Shown piece after piece: positions 8,109 through 17,807 of a DNA stretch of 64,000 bases. Source of the stretch: Nocardia wallacei (GTDB taxonomy: Bacteria > Actinomycetota > Actinomycetes > Mycobacteriales > Mycobacteriaceae); assembly GCF_029869545.1 (NCBI RefSeq), contig NZ_JARWQD010000210.1, positions 1-64,000 of the forward strand. Reading direction: 5' to 3'. Numbering within the stretch: the stretch's first letter is position 1; every line of letters begins with the position of its first letter. A model generated the notes under the pieces. That model was not told the DNA's origin. It searched no databases and saw only the letters and a list, made by a program, of their open reading frames with translations. The translations under genes were made by a program, and so were the position numbers.

Positions 8109-9074
8109 ATGCGCGCGATTCAGGTTTCCGAGCACGGTGGACCCGAGGTCCTGCGGTCGGTCGAGGTTCCGCAGCCGCAGGCCGGGCCCGGCCGGGTGCT
8201 GGTCGATACGGAGGCGATCGGCGTCAACTTCATCGACACCTACATCCGCACCGGGGTCTATCCGCAGGATGTGCCGTATGTGCCTGGCTCGGAGGGCACC
8301 GGCGTGGTGTCGGCCGTCGGTCCGGACGTGACCGAATTCGCGGTCGGCGACCGGGTCGCGTGGGCCGCGGCGCCAGGCAGCTATGCCGAACGGGTCTCGG
8401 TCCCGGCCGCCGTGGCGGTGCCGGTTCCCGCCGGTGTCGAGGCCCCGGTCGCGGCGTCGGCGCTGCTGCAGGGCATGACGGCGCACTACCTGATCGAATC
8501 CGTCTACAAGCCGGAGCCCGGCGAGACGGTGCTGGTGCATGCCGGTGCCGGTGGCGTCGGCCTGCTGCTGACCCAGCTCGCCACCGCGCGCGGTGTCCGG
8601 GTGATCACGACGGTGTCCACGGATGAGAAGGAGGCGCTGTCGCGGGACGCCGGTGCCGCCGAGGTGCTGCGCTACGGCGACGACCTGGCGCGGCAGGTGC
8701 GCAAGCTGACCGACGACGCCGGGGTCGCGGCGGTCTACGACGGCGTCGGCCGGGCCACCTTCGACGCCAGCGTCGACTCGCTGCGCGTGCGCGGCATGCT
8801 CGCGCTGTTCGGGGCGGCCAGCGGCCCGGTGCCGCCGGTGGACCCGCAGCGCCTCAACCGCGGCGGTTCGCTGTTCCTGACCCGCCCGACGCTCGCCCAC
8901 TACACCCGCGACCGCGCCGAATTGCTGTGGCGCGCAGGCGATATCTTCAACGCCATCGCCGCGGGAACCCTCCGCGTCCGCATCGGCGCGACCTATCCCC
9001 TCGCCCGGGCCGAGCAGGCGCACCGAGACCTGGAGGGCCGCAAGACGACCGGTTCGATCGTCCTGCTGCCCTGA
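8109..9074 (+). CDS. qor: NADPH:quinone oxidoreductase, zinc-independent MDR family
   Basis: 321-residue medium-chain dehydrogenase/reductase that would reduce quinones with NADPH in the cytoplasm. The N-terminus 'MRAIQVSEHGGPEVL', the 'GVNFIDTYIRTGVYP' segment and the quinone-oxidoreductase signature around 'VLVHAGAGGVGLLLTQLA' (nucleotide-binding GxGxxG) are all present. It lacks the zinc-binding cysteine cluster of alcohol dehydrogenases. Position between ctaA and ctaB/tkt matches the mycobacterial order, so this is probably the orthologue of the gene annotated qor there. Confidence 0.85.
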   Translation: MRAIQVSEHGGPEVLRSVEVPQPQAGPGRVLVDTEAIGVNFIDTYIRTGVYPQDVPYVPGSEGTGVVSAVGPDVTEFAVGDRVAWAAAPGSYAERVSVPAAVAVPVPAGVEAPVAASALLQGMTAHYLIESVYKPEPGETVLVHAGAGGVGLLLTQLATARGVRVITTVSTDEKEALSRDAGAAEVLRYGDDLARQVRKLTDDAGVAAVYDGVGRATFDASVDSLRVRGMLALFGAASGPVPPVDPQRLNRGGSLFLTRPTLAHYTRDRAELLWRAGDIFNAIAAGTLRVRIGATYPLARAEQAHRDLEGRKTTGSIVLLP

Positions 9075-9089
9075 GCGGGCGGGCGACGG

Positions 9090-9710
9090 TCAGAAGTCCC
9101 GGCCGGTGAGACCGCGGTAGACGAAACGCGTCAGCCCGTCGACGGCTTGGTCATCGGTCAGCTCGACCGTGCCCTGCTCGACCGCCTCGAGCAGGGCGTG
9201 CAGGGTCAGGAACATCATGGCGAGGCTGGCGTCCGGGGTGCTCGGCAGGCGCATCCCGGCGGCGGGGAATCGGTCGAGGTGATCGGCGATCTCCGCGCGC
9301 TGCTCGGCCGTGAACCGGGCCGTCAGCGCCGCGAAGTCGTCGCTGACCAGGGCGGCCTGATCCACGGCGCGTAACACCGGCCAGTTGCGGCGGGCGAAGG
9401 TCCAGTACTGCTCGACATGGAAGCGGACGGCCCGCGGGTCGGTGAAGTCCGGGTTGTGCGCCTGCTCCTCGGCCGCCGTATCCCCTTCCGCGGCAAAGTC
9501 TTCCAGCAGGGCCTGCAGCAGCTCCTGTTTCCCGGCGAAGTGGTTGTAGAACGAGCCCGCCGCGCGGCCCGCCGCCGCGGTGATATCGGTGATCTTCGTA
9601 TTCAGGTAGCCCCGCTCGGCGAACAGCCGCCGCGCCGCATCCTTGAGCGCCTGCTCGGTCTCCGCCGCCTTCTCCCTGCGGCTCCCCGGCTCCGCGCGAC
9701 TCGTGGGCAT
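9090..9710 (-). CDS. TetR-family transcriptional regulator
   Basis: 206-residue regulator. The helix-turn-helix spans about residues 20-65 ('ALKDAARRLFAERGYLNTKITDITAAAGRAAGSFYNHFAGKQELL'), with an all-helical ligand domain behind it. The start at 9710 has a strong AAGGAGG site 6 nt upstream; a longer frame reaching 9800 would run across the intergenic operator. It is divergent from the FAD monooxygenase, with an 83-nt gap that holds a palindrome, so it most likely represses that gene and perhaps itself. The inducer is unknown, probably an aromatic substrate of the enzyme. Confidence 0.85.
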   Translation of the reverse strand: MPTSRAEPGSRREKAAETEQALKDAARRLFAERGYLNTKITDITAAAGRAAGSFYNHFAGKQELLQALLEDFAAEGDTAAEEQAHNPDFTDPRAVRFHVEQYWTFARRNWPVLRAVDQAALVSDDFAALTARFTAEQRAEIADHLDRFPAAGMRLPSTPDASLAMMFLTLHALLEAVEQGTVELTDDQAVDGLTRFVYRGLTGRDF

Positions 9711-9749
9711 CACCACCTCCTTGACGGCGGACCTTATCAACCTCGATAC

Positions 9750-9778
9750 TGAATCTATCTTCACTGAATTCAGATTCA
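9750..9778. promoter_or_regulatory. Candidate TetR operator between regulator and monooxygenase
   Basis: TGAATCT at 9750-9756 and AGATTCA at 9772-9778 are a perfect inverted repeat, and inside it CTGAATTCAG (9764-9773) is itself a perfect 10-nt palindrome. The site is AT-rich against a GC-rich background and lies about 15 nt before the monooxygenase GTG, where a bound repressor would block transcription. Confidence 0.6.
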
Positions 9779-9793
9779 TTATAGGAGGCCGCT

Positions 9794-11254
9794 GTGTCAC
9801 CGCAGGTATTGATCGCCGGTGCCGGTCCGACGGGGCTCACGCTCGCCATCGATCTGGCCCGTCGCGGCGTCGAGGTCCGCATCGCCGACCGGGCGGCGGA
9901 GTTCTTCGCCGGCTCCCGCGGTGACGGCATCCAGCCGCGCACCCTGGAGGTGTTCGACGATCTGGGCGTGCTCGAGGCGATAATCGCCGCGGGCTCGCCA
10001 CCGGCACCGCTGCGGGTACACCTGGGCGGGCAGTTCGTCACCGAACGCCGGATGTCCGAGCCGCGGGAGCCGACTCCCGCTGTGCCGTACCCGAATCCGT
10101 GGGTGCTCGGGCAGTCCGATACCGAGGCGATACTGCGAGAGCGGCTCGCCGAGTTCGGGGTGCGCGTCGAATCATCCACGGAGCTGGCCGATTTCACGCA
10201 GGACGCCGCCGTGGTGACCGCCACCCTGGTCGGTCCGAACGGCCCCGAGACGGTGCGGGCCGACTATCTCGTCGGCGCGGACGGCGGGCGGAGCACGGTC
10301 CGCAAGACTCTCGGAATCCCGTTCGAGGGCACCACCGACGAGTCGATCCGGATGCTGCTCGGTGACGTGCGCGCCGATGCGCTCGACCACGAGTACGGCT
10401 ACTGGTTCGCCGAACCGGATGCGCCGATGGAGGGAATCGCCCTGATGCCCTTGCCCGGTGGGCGACTGTTCCAGTTCGCGGCACCACTGGCCGCCGACAC
10501 CGAACCGACGCGCGCCGTGCTGCAGGGCTACGTCGACCGGCTGACCCGGCGCACCGACATCACGCTCGCCGAGCCCGCGTGGTCGACCGTCTGGCGACCG
10601 AATATCCGGCTGGCGCAACGCTTCCGGGACGGCCGGGTGTTCCTGGCCGGAGATGCCGCGCACGTGCACCCGCCGACCGGCGGGCAGGGCATGAACACCG
10701 GCATCCAGGATGCCTACAATCTCGGCTGGAAGCTCGCGGCCGCGCTCCGGTCGGCCGCACCACTCGACGACAGGTACCCCGACGGCGAGGCACTGCTCGA
10801 CAGCTACGACACCGAACGCCGCACCGTGGCCGCGCGCGTGCTCGGAATCAGTACCGATCTCCTCGAAAAGCACAGGGACGGAGACGAAGACGCCATGCGG
10901 CGCGGCGCGGAGACCCAGCAGCTCGACATCACCTATCGCACGCCGGGGGCGACCGGTCCGCTGCTCGCCGGTGACCGGGCACCCGACGCGCCCCTGCGCC
11001 GGGCGGACGGCGGCACGCTGCGCCTGTTCGATGTGTTCCGCGGGCCGCATGCCACCCTGCTGTGCTTCGGCACCCCCGCCGCGGCCGAAACCGGTGGCGT
11101 CCGGGCATATTCGATCATCCCGCCGGATCGGGCCCCGGCCGACGGCGAGCTCGTCGCCGTCGCGGGTCACGCGTTCGCCGACTATGCGGCCGAGCCGGGT
11201 ACGCGGGTGATGGTGCGGCCGGACGGCCACCTGGCCTGGCGTATCGACACCTGA
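9794..11254 (+). CDS. FAD-dependent aromatic monooxygenase (PheA/TfdB/MhpA type)
   Basis: 486-residue class A flavoprotein monooxygenase that would hydroxylate an aromatic or polyketide substrate using NAD(P)H and O2. The FAD-binding GxGxxG (LIAGAGPTGLTLAI) is at about residues 6-19, the DG motif (DYLVGADGGRSTVRK) at about 157-170, and the GD motif (FLAGDAAHVHPPTGGQGMNTGIQDAYNL) at about 284-311. The C-terminal 100 residues resemble the thioredoxin-like domain of phenol hydroxylases. The GTG start has an ideal AGGAGG site. The substrate is unknown and no ring-cleavage gene is adjacent. It is probably controlled by the divergent TetR gene. Confidence 0.85.
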   Translation: MSPQVLIAGAGPTGLTLAIDLARRGVEVRIADRAAEFFAGSRGDGIQPRTLEVFDDLGVLEAIIAAGSPPAPLRVHLGGQFVTERRMSEPREPTPAVPYPNPWVLGQSDTEAILRERLAEFGVRVESSTELADFTQDAAVVTATLVGPNGPETVRADYLVGADGGRSTVRKTLGIPFEGTTDESIRMLLGDVRADALDHEYGYWFAEPDAPMEGIALMPLPGGRLFQFAAPLAADTEPTRAVLQGYVDRLTRRTDITLAEPAWSTVWRPNIRLAQRFRDGRVFLAGDAAHVHPPTGGQGMNTGIQDAYNLGWKLAAALRSAAPLDDRYPDGEALLDSYDTERRTVAARVLGISTDLLEKHRDGDEDAMRRGAETQQLDITYRTPGATGPLLAGDRAPDAPLRRADGGTLRLFDVFRGPHATLLCFGTPAAAETGGVRAYSIIPPDRAPADGELVAVAGHAFADYAAEPGTRVMVRPDGHLAWRIDT

Positions 11255-11571
11255 GCACGCGAGAGTCGCCGAGGCTGGGCGCGGCCGTCGTGCCGGAGCG
11301 CCCGGTCACGGCGTCGGTAAAAGACGGTCGACCGGTACATACCGGACCGCCCCGAAGGACATGCACCGTGCGGCCGCGTCCCGAGGCGCGTTGTCCCCGG
11401 GATCACCGACACCGCCCGTAAAAATCGCCACCCGCTCGCACGGTGACTGCGCCGATGCTGGATGATCTGTGCTGCTGCGCAAGCCGATTCGTCCGGTTCG
11501 CCGTACCCTCGGACGGTGATCGGACGCCGCGCGCGGCCGAACGACTACGCATCGATCAGGGGTTGATCAAG
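11255..11571. other. 317-nt intergenic region, no clear gene
   Basis: Lies between the monooxygenase and the proline-rich protein. An open frame from 11443 joins the next gene in frame, but its residues (a cysteine-rich 'DDLCCCASRF' start) do not resemble a domain, so I treat it as upstream sequence. No hairpin or operator stands out. Confidence 0.4.
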
Positions 11572-12912
11572 ATGTTGGTGAAGGTCCGCAACGACGACCC
11601 GTCGCGGCTGTCCAGTACCGAACGGACGGTGGTGAACTGGTTGAAGTCGTGGACCGGTGCGCACGCGCTGTCCGGGATCGCGGTGGTGAAGGCGCACGGC
11701 GCCGACCTGATCGTGTGGACCCCCACGACCTGTGTCGTGGTCGTGGTCAAGGGCTTCACCGAGCGCATGAACGGCGCGCTCCACGCCGCCGATACCGGGC
11801 CGTGGACGGTCGACGGCCACATCGCCCCGCTCGAGGGCGTGCAGGACGGTACCGAGCCGATGACCGAGGTCCGGGCCCACACGGCCGAGATCGTGCAGTT
11901 GCTGCGCGGCGCGCCGGGGCGCGAGCATGTCGCGGTCATGGGCATCGTGCTGGTGATCCCGCAGCTCGGCACCCGGGTCAGCCTGGAGAAGGGGCACCTG
12001 CCGGAGGGGCTGGACGTCGTGGTCGGCGACGGACCGTCCTCGCTGCGGGCCTATTTCACCCGCATCGCGGGCGGCGGCGACGAAACGGGCGCGGCCACGG
12101 CGGGTTCGGGCGATCCGGCCACATGGGATGCGGCCCAGGTGAGTCAGGCGCTCGGGGCCCTCGGATTCGCGGCCGCCGCGACCTATTCCGATCTGACCGC
12201 CGAGGGCTTCCCGCCGCCGCGCGGCGACCGCGCCACGTCGCATCCGGCCGAACCGGCGGCTCCGGCTCCGGCCGTGGCGCCGATTCCGCCGGTGACCTCC
12301 GTCCCGCCCGGGGCTCCGCCCGCTACGCCACCGGGGTCGGGCGCACCGATACCGCCCCCGCCCGGCGGCCCGGCCCCGATTCCGGTGCCGGGCGGCGCCG
12401 CCGCCGCGCCCCGGCCGCAGGCACGCCGCGAATCCGCGCCCCCGAGTTCCGGATACGCCCAGCCCGCCGCGAGCTACCGCGACCCCCAGCGTGAATCCTC
12501 CTCCGCCGCATCGGGTTACGCGTCCCCGCCGCGGCAATTCGGCTCCACGCCATCGGATTACGGCTCCTCGCAGCGCCCGTACGCGTCAGCCACCCCGAGT
12601 TACGGATCGGCGCCGCAGTCCTATTCCTCCCCCGCCCAGCCGTATTCGGTCCCTTTCGAGCCGCGCCCGCCCAAACCGATGCGCCCGCGCGGCCGCGGCT
12701 TCGTCCCGCTCGTCCTGCTGGCTCTGCTGGTCCTCGTCCTCGCCGTCGCCGCCTTCTGCACCGCCGGTTCCGACGAGCCCACCAGCCCCGCCCCCGCCCC
12801 ACTCACCACCACAACAACCATCCCCCACACCACCACCCCAGACCCCACCGTCCCCCCGGAAACCCCCGGCCCCGCCTGCTTCCCCCTCCAACCCGACTGC
12901 CCGGCGGAGTAG
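11572..12912 (+). CDS. Proline/tyrosine-rich membrane-anchored protein, unknown function
   Basis: 446 residues in three parts. Residues 1 to about 165 are a globular alpha/beta domain beginning 'MLVKVRNDDPSRLSSTERTVVNWL', with strands such as 'GADLIVWTPTTCVVVVVKGF' that faintly recall nuclease-related (NERD) domains. About 230-385 is a low-complexity linker, first Pro/Ala-rich, then Ser/Tyr-rich with repeating SGYA, SDYG, PSYG and QSYS units. About 388-405 is one transmembrane helix (FVPLVLLALLVLVLAVAAF), followed by a Thr/Pro-rich tail of about 45 residues with two cysteines. The topology puts the globular domain in the cytoplasm and the tail outside. ATG 11572 has AGGGG 9 nt upstream. The stop is 6 nt from the convergent ctaB stop. 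Confidence 0.6.
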   Translation: MLVKVRNDDPSRLSSTERTVVNWLKSWTGAHALSGIAVVKAHGADLIVWTPTTCVVVVVKGFTERMNGALHAADTGPWTVDGHIAPLEGVQDGTEPMTEVRAHTAEIVQLLRGAPGREHVAVMGIVLVIPQLGTRVSLEKGHLPEGLDVVVGDGPSSLRAYFTRIAGGGDETGAATAGSGDPATWDAAQVSQALGALGFAAAATYSDLTAEGFPPPRGDRATSHPAEPAAPAPAVAPIPPVTSVPPGAPPATPPGSGAPIPPPPGGPAPIPVPGGAAAAPRPQARRESAPPSSGYAQPAASYRDPQRESSSAASGYASPPRQFGSTPSDYGSSQRPYASATPSYGSAPQSYSSPAQPYSVPFEPRPPKPMRPRGRGFVPLVLLALLVLVLAVAAFCTAGSDEPTSPAPAPLTTTTTIPHTTTPDPTVPPETPGPACFPLQPDCPAE

Positions 12913-12918
12913 GGAGGT

Positions 12919-13911
12919 TCAGCCGAAGAGGGTGGTGCCGATGGTGTGCCAGCCCAGGACCGAGTCGACGGCCAGGCCGCAGAACACGACGGCGAGGTAG
13001 TTGTTGGACTGCAGGAACAGGCGCAGCGGCTTGACCGATTCGCCGCGGCGCACACCGGAATACAGCTGGTGGGCCATCAGCAGGAACCACGCACCGGCGG
13101 CGATCGCGACCGCCGCGTACACCACGCCGGTGGCGGGGATCAGCGCCAGCGTGGCGGCGACCGTGAGCCAGGTGTAGATGACGATCTGCTTGGTCACGGC
13201 CTGTTCGGTGGCGACCACGGGCAGCATCGGCACGCCCGCCGCGCGGTAGTCCTCCTTGTAGCGCATGGCCAGCGCCCAGGTGTGCGGCGGCGTCCAGAAG
13301 AAGATGACCAGGAACAGCACGATGGCGGGCCACCCGATCGTCCCGGTGACCGCCGACCAGCCGACCAGCGCCGGCATACATCCGGCCGCACCGCCCCACA
13401 CCACGTTCTGCGAGGTGCGGCGCTTGAGGCCCAGCGTGTAGACGAAGACGTAGAACAGGATCGTCGCCACCACCAGCAGCCCCGACAGCAGATTCGCCTG
13501 CCACCACAGCCACGCGAACGACCCCGCGCCCAGCACCACCCCGAACACGAACGCGTTGCGCGTGGGCACCGCGTCGCGCGCCAGCGGCCGCTTCGAGGTC
13601 CGCTTCATCACCTTGTCGATATCGGCATCGGCGACGCAGTTCAGCGTGTTCGCGCTGGCGGCCCCCATCCAGCCGCCGAACAGCGTGGCGAGGATCAGGC
13701 GAATGTCGATATGTCCGCGATCGGCCAGCAGCATCGTCGGAATCGTGGCGACCAGCAGCAGTTCGATGACGCGAGGCTTGGTCAGCGCGATATAGGCCAG
13801 CACGCGGCGCGTCAGCGCCGACAGCGGACCGGTGCCGGTCACACGGTCGGCCAGCGCCGTCGCGGAGGAGCCATGTGCCTCGCCTGGCGCAGTCGGCGTA
13901 GCCGTCCTCAT
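12919..13911 (-). CDS. ctaB: Protoheme IX farnesyltransferase (heme O synthase)
   Basis: UbiA-type prenyltransferase that adds a farnesyl group to heme B to give heme O, the substrate of CtaA. The 330-residue protein has about nine membrane segments and both Asp-rich loops: '[24 protein letters not shown]' with the NxxxDxxxD metal-diphosphate site, and the second-loop '[15 protein letters not shown]'. '[28 protein letters not shown]' is the typical CyoE/CtaB core. The ATG at 13911 gives a usual-length protein; longer frames reach 14085. It is divergent from tkt across a long intergenic region, as in mycobacteria. Confidence 0.9.
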   Translation of the reverse strand: MRTATPTAPGEAHGSSATALADRVTGTGPLSALTRRVLAYIALTKPRVIELLLVATIPTMLLADRGHIDIRLILATLFGGWMGAASANTLNCVADADIDKVMKRTSKRPLARDAVPTRNAFVFGVVLGAGSFAWLWWQANLLSGLLVVATILFYVFVYTLGLKRRTSQNVVWGGAAGCMPALVGWSAVTGTIGWPAIVLFLVIFFWTPPHTWALAMRYKEDYRAAGVPMLPVVATEQAVTKQIVIYTWLTVAATLALIPATGVVYAAVAIAAGAWFLLMAHQLYSGVRRGESVKPLRLFLQSNNYLAVVFCGLAVDSVLGWHTIGTTLFG

Positions 13912-14468
13912 CCTGCGCACGGCCGGAGCGAATGCGGAGGTACGCCCACCCGGCTGTTGCCCAATCCGCACTGTCTCTCCTCGCAGGTGGTGCATCGATC
14001 CGGTCTCGGGAATGAGCAGCGCACCGCGCGTCGTCCACATTCCCACGAGAGCTCGTCCAGGGCCCGGGCCGGTGCGGCGCTGCAACTACTACAGGCGATG
14101 GTAGACCTAGGCGGGTTGTGGCCCAGCACCCACCCGCCGCGAATCAGCCCGTGCCGCAGGGTTCGTCTGCGATCGTCCGACCTCGGAATGCCGAGCCGAC
14201 ACGCCGCGACACACCGGGCTTTCCCATACCGCGGCCGGATCCCTCCGAGTAACGGTCCGGCTGCGACTGCCGCGCGATCTCCGATCCCGGTCACGAACCC
14301 ACGACACGGGCCCGTCGTTGCCGGGTTCCCGCGTGCGGGGATTTGGTCGGCCTCTAGGGTGGGGGTACACCCGGTGCGCGGTCCGAGACAGCCATGCATC
14401 ACTCCGCCCGCCGGCACCCAGCCGCCGTAGTCCGCACAGTTGACGAGAAGGTCAGGAGAACCTCGGTC
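13912..14468. other. 557-nt divergent intergenic region between ctaB and tkt
   Basis: No credible gene on either strand. It must hold the promoters of ctaB (minus) and the tkt operon (plus). TAGGGT at 14355-14360 is a possible -10 for tkt, and AGGAGA just upstream of 14469 is the tkt ribosome site. No clear riboswitch or operator was recognised. Confidence 0.4.
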
Positions 14469-16613
14469 GTGTCAGTCACAGACGACATCCGCGCCCTCAC
14501 CCAGCCGAACCACCCGGTCGACTGGACCGATCTGGACACCAGAGCCGTCGACACCATCCGCGTGCTCGCCGCGGACGCGGTGCAGACCGCGGGCAACGGG
14601 CACCCGGGCACCGCGATGAGCCTGGCGCCGCTGGCGTACACCCTCTACCAGCGGGTCATGAACTACGACCCCGCCGACCCGGACTGGGTGGGCCGCGACC
14701 GCTTCGTGCTGTCGTGCGGCCACTCCAGCCTCACCCAGTACATCCAGCTCTACCTCGCCGGTATCGGCCTGGAACTCGACGACCTGAAGAACCTGCGCAA
14801 GTGGGGCTCGCTGACCCCCGGCCATCCGGAGTTCCGGCACACCCCGGGCGTCGAGATCACCACCGGCCCGCTCGGCCAGGGCCTGGCCTCGGCGGTCGGC
14901 ATGGCGATGGCGGCGCGGCGTGAGCGCGGTTTGTTCGACCCGGCGGCGGCGCAGGGCACGAGCCCGTTCGACCACTACATCTACGTGATCGCCTCCGACG
15001 GTGACATCGAGGAGGGCGTGACCTCCGAGGCATCCTCGCTGGCGGGCACCCAGCAGCTGGGCAACCTGGTCGTCATCTACGACGACAACAAGATCTCCAT
15101 CGAGGACGACACCACCATCGCACTGACCGAGGACACCGCCGAGCGCTACCGCTCCTACGGCTGGCACGTGCAGGTCGTGGAGGGCGGCGAGGATGTCGTC
15201 GCCATCGAGAAGGCGATCGGCGAGGCGCAGGCGGTGACCGACAAGCCGTCGTTCATCCTGCTGCGCACCATCATCGGCTATCCGGCCCCGAACAAGATGA
15301 ACACCGGTGCCGCCCACGGCGCCGCGCTCGGCGCCGAGGAGGTGGCCGGGACCAAGAAGGCGCTGGGCTTCGATCCCGATCAGTCCTTCGCCGTCGACGC
15401 CGCGGTCATCGACCACACCCGCCGCAACGCCGCCGACCGCGCCAAGGCCGCCCGCGCGTCCTGGCAGGAGCAGTTCGACGCGTGGGCGCAGGCCAACCCG
15501 GACAACAAGGCGCTGTTCGATCGTCTGCGGGCGCGCAAGCTGCCGGAGGACTGGGCCGACAAGCTGCCGTCCTACGACGCGGACCCGAGCGGTGTCGCCA
15601 CCCGCAAGGCCTCGGGCAAGGTACTCGCGGCGCTGGCACCGGTGCTGCCGGAACTGTGGGGCGGCTCGGCCGACCTCGCCGAATCCAACAACACCACCAT
15701 GCCCGACGTCCCGAGCTTCGGCCCGGAGTCGATCTCCACCGGCATGTGGAAGGCCCAGCCCTACGGCCGCACCCTGCATTTCGGCGTCCGCGAGCACGCC
15801 ATGGGCGCGATCCTCAACGGCATCGCGCTGCACGGCCCGACCCGGCCCTACGGCGGCACATTCCTGGTGTTCTCCGACTACATGCGCCCCGCGGTGCGCC
15901 TGGCAGCGCTGATGCGGGTCCCGGCGATCTACGTGTGGACCCACGATTCGATCGGCCTCGGCGAGGACGGCCCGACCCACCAGCCGATCGAGCATCTGGC
16001 CGCACTGCGCGCCATCCCGGGCCTGAACGTGGTGCGGCCCGGCGACGCCAACGAGACCGTGCACGCCTGGCGCGCGGTGCTGGAGCTGGAGAGCGGCGAC
16101 CATCACTCGCCGTTCGCGGTCTCCGAGACCCCGCACATCGACGGCCCGTCGGCGCTGGCCCTCACCCGCCAGAACCTGCCCGTCCTGGAGGGCACGAACT
16201 ACGAGGGCGTCCGCAAGGGCGGCTACATCCTGGCCGAATCCTCCACCGGCACACCGCAGGTGATCCTGATCGCCACCGGCTCGGAGCTGCAGCTCGCGGT
16301 GCAGGCCCGGACTACCCTGGAGGCGCAGGGCGTTGGAACGCGTGTGGTTTCGATGCCATGCGTGGAGTGGTTCGACGCGCAGGACCAGGCCTATCGCGAC
16401 GAGGTGCTGCCGCCGGCGGTCCGCGCCCGCGTGACCGTCGAGGCCGGGATCTCGATGCCGTGGTACCGGTTCGCCGGTGCCGACGGCCAGATCGTGTCGA
16501 TCGAGCACTTCGGTGCCTCGGCCGACTACAAGACCCTGTTCCGCGAGTTCGGCCTCACCGCCGACGCCGTGGTCGAGGCCGCTCAGCGCTCGCTCGACAA
16601 GGTGAAGGGATAA
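14469..16613 (+). CDS. tkt: Transketolase
   Basis: Thiamine-diphosphate enzyme of the non-oxidative pentose-phosphate pathway that transfers two-carbon ketol units between sugar phosphates. The 714-residue protein has the N-terminal TPP domain with '[13 protein letters not shown]' and the GDG-type motif '[18 protein letters not shown]...YDDN', the central pyrimidine domain with '[13 protein letters not shown]', and the C-terminal domain with '[10 protein letters not shown]'. The GTG at 14469 was chosen over an upstream ATG at 14394 because it has an AGGAGA site and gives the usual length. It is the first gene of tkt-tal-zwf-opcA-pgl; the next gene starts 4 nt after its stop. Confidence 0.95.
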   Translation: MSVTDDIRALTQPNHPVDWTDLDTRAVDTIRVLAADAVQTAGNGHPGTAMSLAPLAYTLYQRVMNYDPADPDWVGRDRFVLSCGHSSLTQYIQLYLAGIGLELDDLKNLRKWGSLTPGHPEFRHTPGVEITTGPLGQGLASAVGMAMAARRERGLFDPAAAQGTSPFDHYIYVIASDGDIEEGVTSEASSLAGTQQLGNLVVIYDDNKISIEDDTTIALTEDTAERYRSYGWHVQVVEGGEDVVAIEKAIGEAQAVTDKPSFILLRTIIGYPAPNKMNTGAAHGAALGAEEVAGTKKALGFDPDQSFAVDAAVIDHTRRNAADRAKAARASWQEQFDAWAQANPDNKALFDRLRARKLPEDWADKLPSYDADPSGVATRKASGKVLAALAPVLPELWGGSADLAESNNTTMPDVPSFGPESISTGMWKAQPYGRTLHFGVREHAMGAILNGIALHGPTRPYGGTFLVFSDYMRPAVRLAALMRVPAIYVWTHDSIGLGEDGPTHQPIEHLAALRAIPGLNVVRPGDANETVHAWRAVLELESGDHHSPFAVSETPHIDGPSALALTRQNLPVLEGTNYEGVRKGGYILAESSTGTPQVILIATGSELQLAVQARTTLEAQGVGTRVVSMPCVEWFDAQDQAYRDEVLPPAVRARVTVEAGISMPWYRFAGADGQIVSIEHFGASADYKTLFREFGLTADAVVEAAQRSLDKVKG

Positions 16614-16617
16614 GCGA

Positions 16618-17802
16618 ATGGCACAGAACTCTACCCACCCCGCCGGCTCCGCAAGCTCCGCCGGCTCACCGTCCCCCCAGAACGAGAATCTCGCCGCACT
16701 GTCCGCAGCGGGGGTGTCGGTGTGGCTCGACGATCTGTCGCGGGACCGCATCCGGTCCGGCAACCTCGCCGAACTCATCGCGACCCGCAGCGTTGTCGGC
16801 GTGACGACCAACCCGACCATCTTCCAGGGCGCCCTGAGCAAGGGCCACGCCTACGACGAGCAGGTCAAGGAGCTGGCCGCGCGCGGCGCCGACGTCGAAT
16901 CCGCGATCCGCACGATCACCACCGACGATGTCCGGGCCGCCTGCGACGTGTTCGCCGAGACGTTCGAGGCGTCCGGCGGCGTGGACGGCCGGGTGTCGAT
17001 CGAGGTCGACCCGCGACTGGCCTTCGACACCGACAAGACCGTCGCGCAGGCGGTCGAGCTGTGGAAGATCGTCGACCGGCCCAACCTGTTCATCAAGATC
17101 CCCGCGACCGAGGAGGGCCTGCCCGCGATCACGAAGGTGATCGCGGAGGGCATCAGCGTGAACGTGACGCTGATCTTCTCGGTGGCCCGCTACCGCAGCG
17201 TGATGGGCGCCTACCTGGACGGCCTGCGCAACGCCAAGATCGCGGGACACGATCTGGCCCGGATCCATTCCGTCGCTTCGTTCTTCGTCTCCCGCGTGGA
17301 TACCGAGATCGACAAGCGGCTCGAGGCGCTGGGCACGCCGGAGGCGCTGGCGCTGCGCGGTCGGGCCGGAATCGCCAACGCGCGCTTGGCCTATGCCGAA
17401 TACCAGGACGTCTTCGACGGCGGCAAGCACACCTCCACCTTCGCGCACCTGTCCTCGTCGGGCGGGAACCGGCAGCGGCCGCTGTGGGCGTCGACGGGTG
17501 TGAAGAATCCCGACTACTCCGACACCATGTACATCACCGAGCTGGTGGCGCCCAATACGGTGAACACGTTGCCGGAGAAGACGCTCGAGGCCTACGCCGA
17601 CCACGGTGAGCTGCGCGGCGACACCGTCTCCGGCACCGCGGCCGCCGCGCAGGAGGTCTTCGACAAGCTCACCGCCGTCGGCATCGATCTCGACGACGTC
17701 TTCCGCGTGCTCGAGCGCGAGGGCGTCGACAAGTTCGAGAAGTCGTGGGAGGAACTGCTGTCCGCGACCGCCACCGAGCTCCAGAGCACCGGGGGCCAGT
17801 AA
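16618..17802 (+). CDS. tal: Transaldolase
   Basis: Transfers the dihydroxyacetone unit from sedoheptulose 7-phosphate to glyceraldehyde 3-phosphate. The 394-residue protein is of the long actinobacterial type. It has the '[15 protein letters not shown]' start of the barrel, the Schiff-base lysine in '[16 protein letters not shown]' and 'INVTLIFS'-like strands ('[13 protein letters not shown]'). The N-terminal 30 residues are Ser/Pro-rich and probably disordered. It lies 4 nt after tkt and 5 nt before zwf, so it is translated from the same message. Confidence 0.95.
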   Translation: MAQNSTHPAGSASSAGSPSPQNENLAALSAAGVSVWLDDLSRDRIRSGNLAELIATRSVVGVTTNPTIFQGALSKGHAYDEQVKELAARGADVESAIRTITTDDVRAACDVFAETFEASGGVDGRVSIEVDPRLAFDTDKTVAQAVELWKIVDRPNLFIKIPATEEGLPAITKVIAEGISVNVTLIFSVARYRSVMGAYLDGLRNAKIAGHDLARIHSVASFFVSRVDTEIDKRLEALGTPEALALRGRAGIANARLAYAEYQDVFDGGKHTSTFAHLSSSGGNRQRPLWASTGVKNPDYSDTMYITELVAPNTVNTLPEKTLEAYADHGELRGDTVSGTAAAAQEVFDKLTAVGIDLDDVFRVLEREGVDKFEKSWEELLSATATELQSTGGQ

Positions 17803-17807
17803 CCGCG

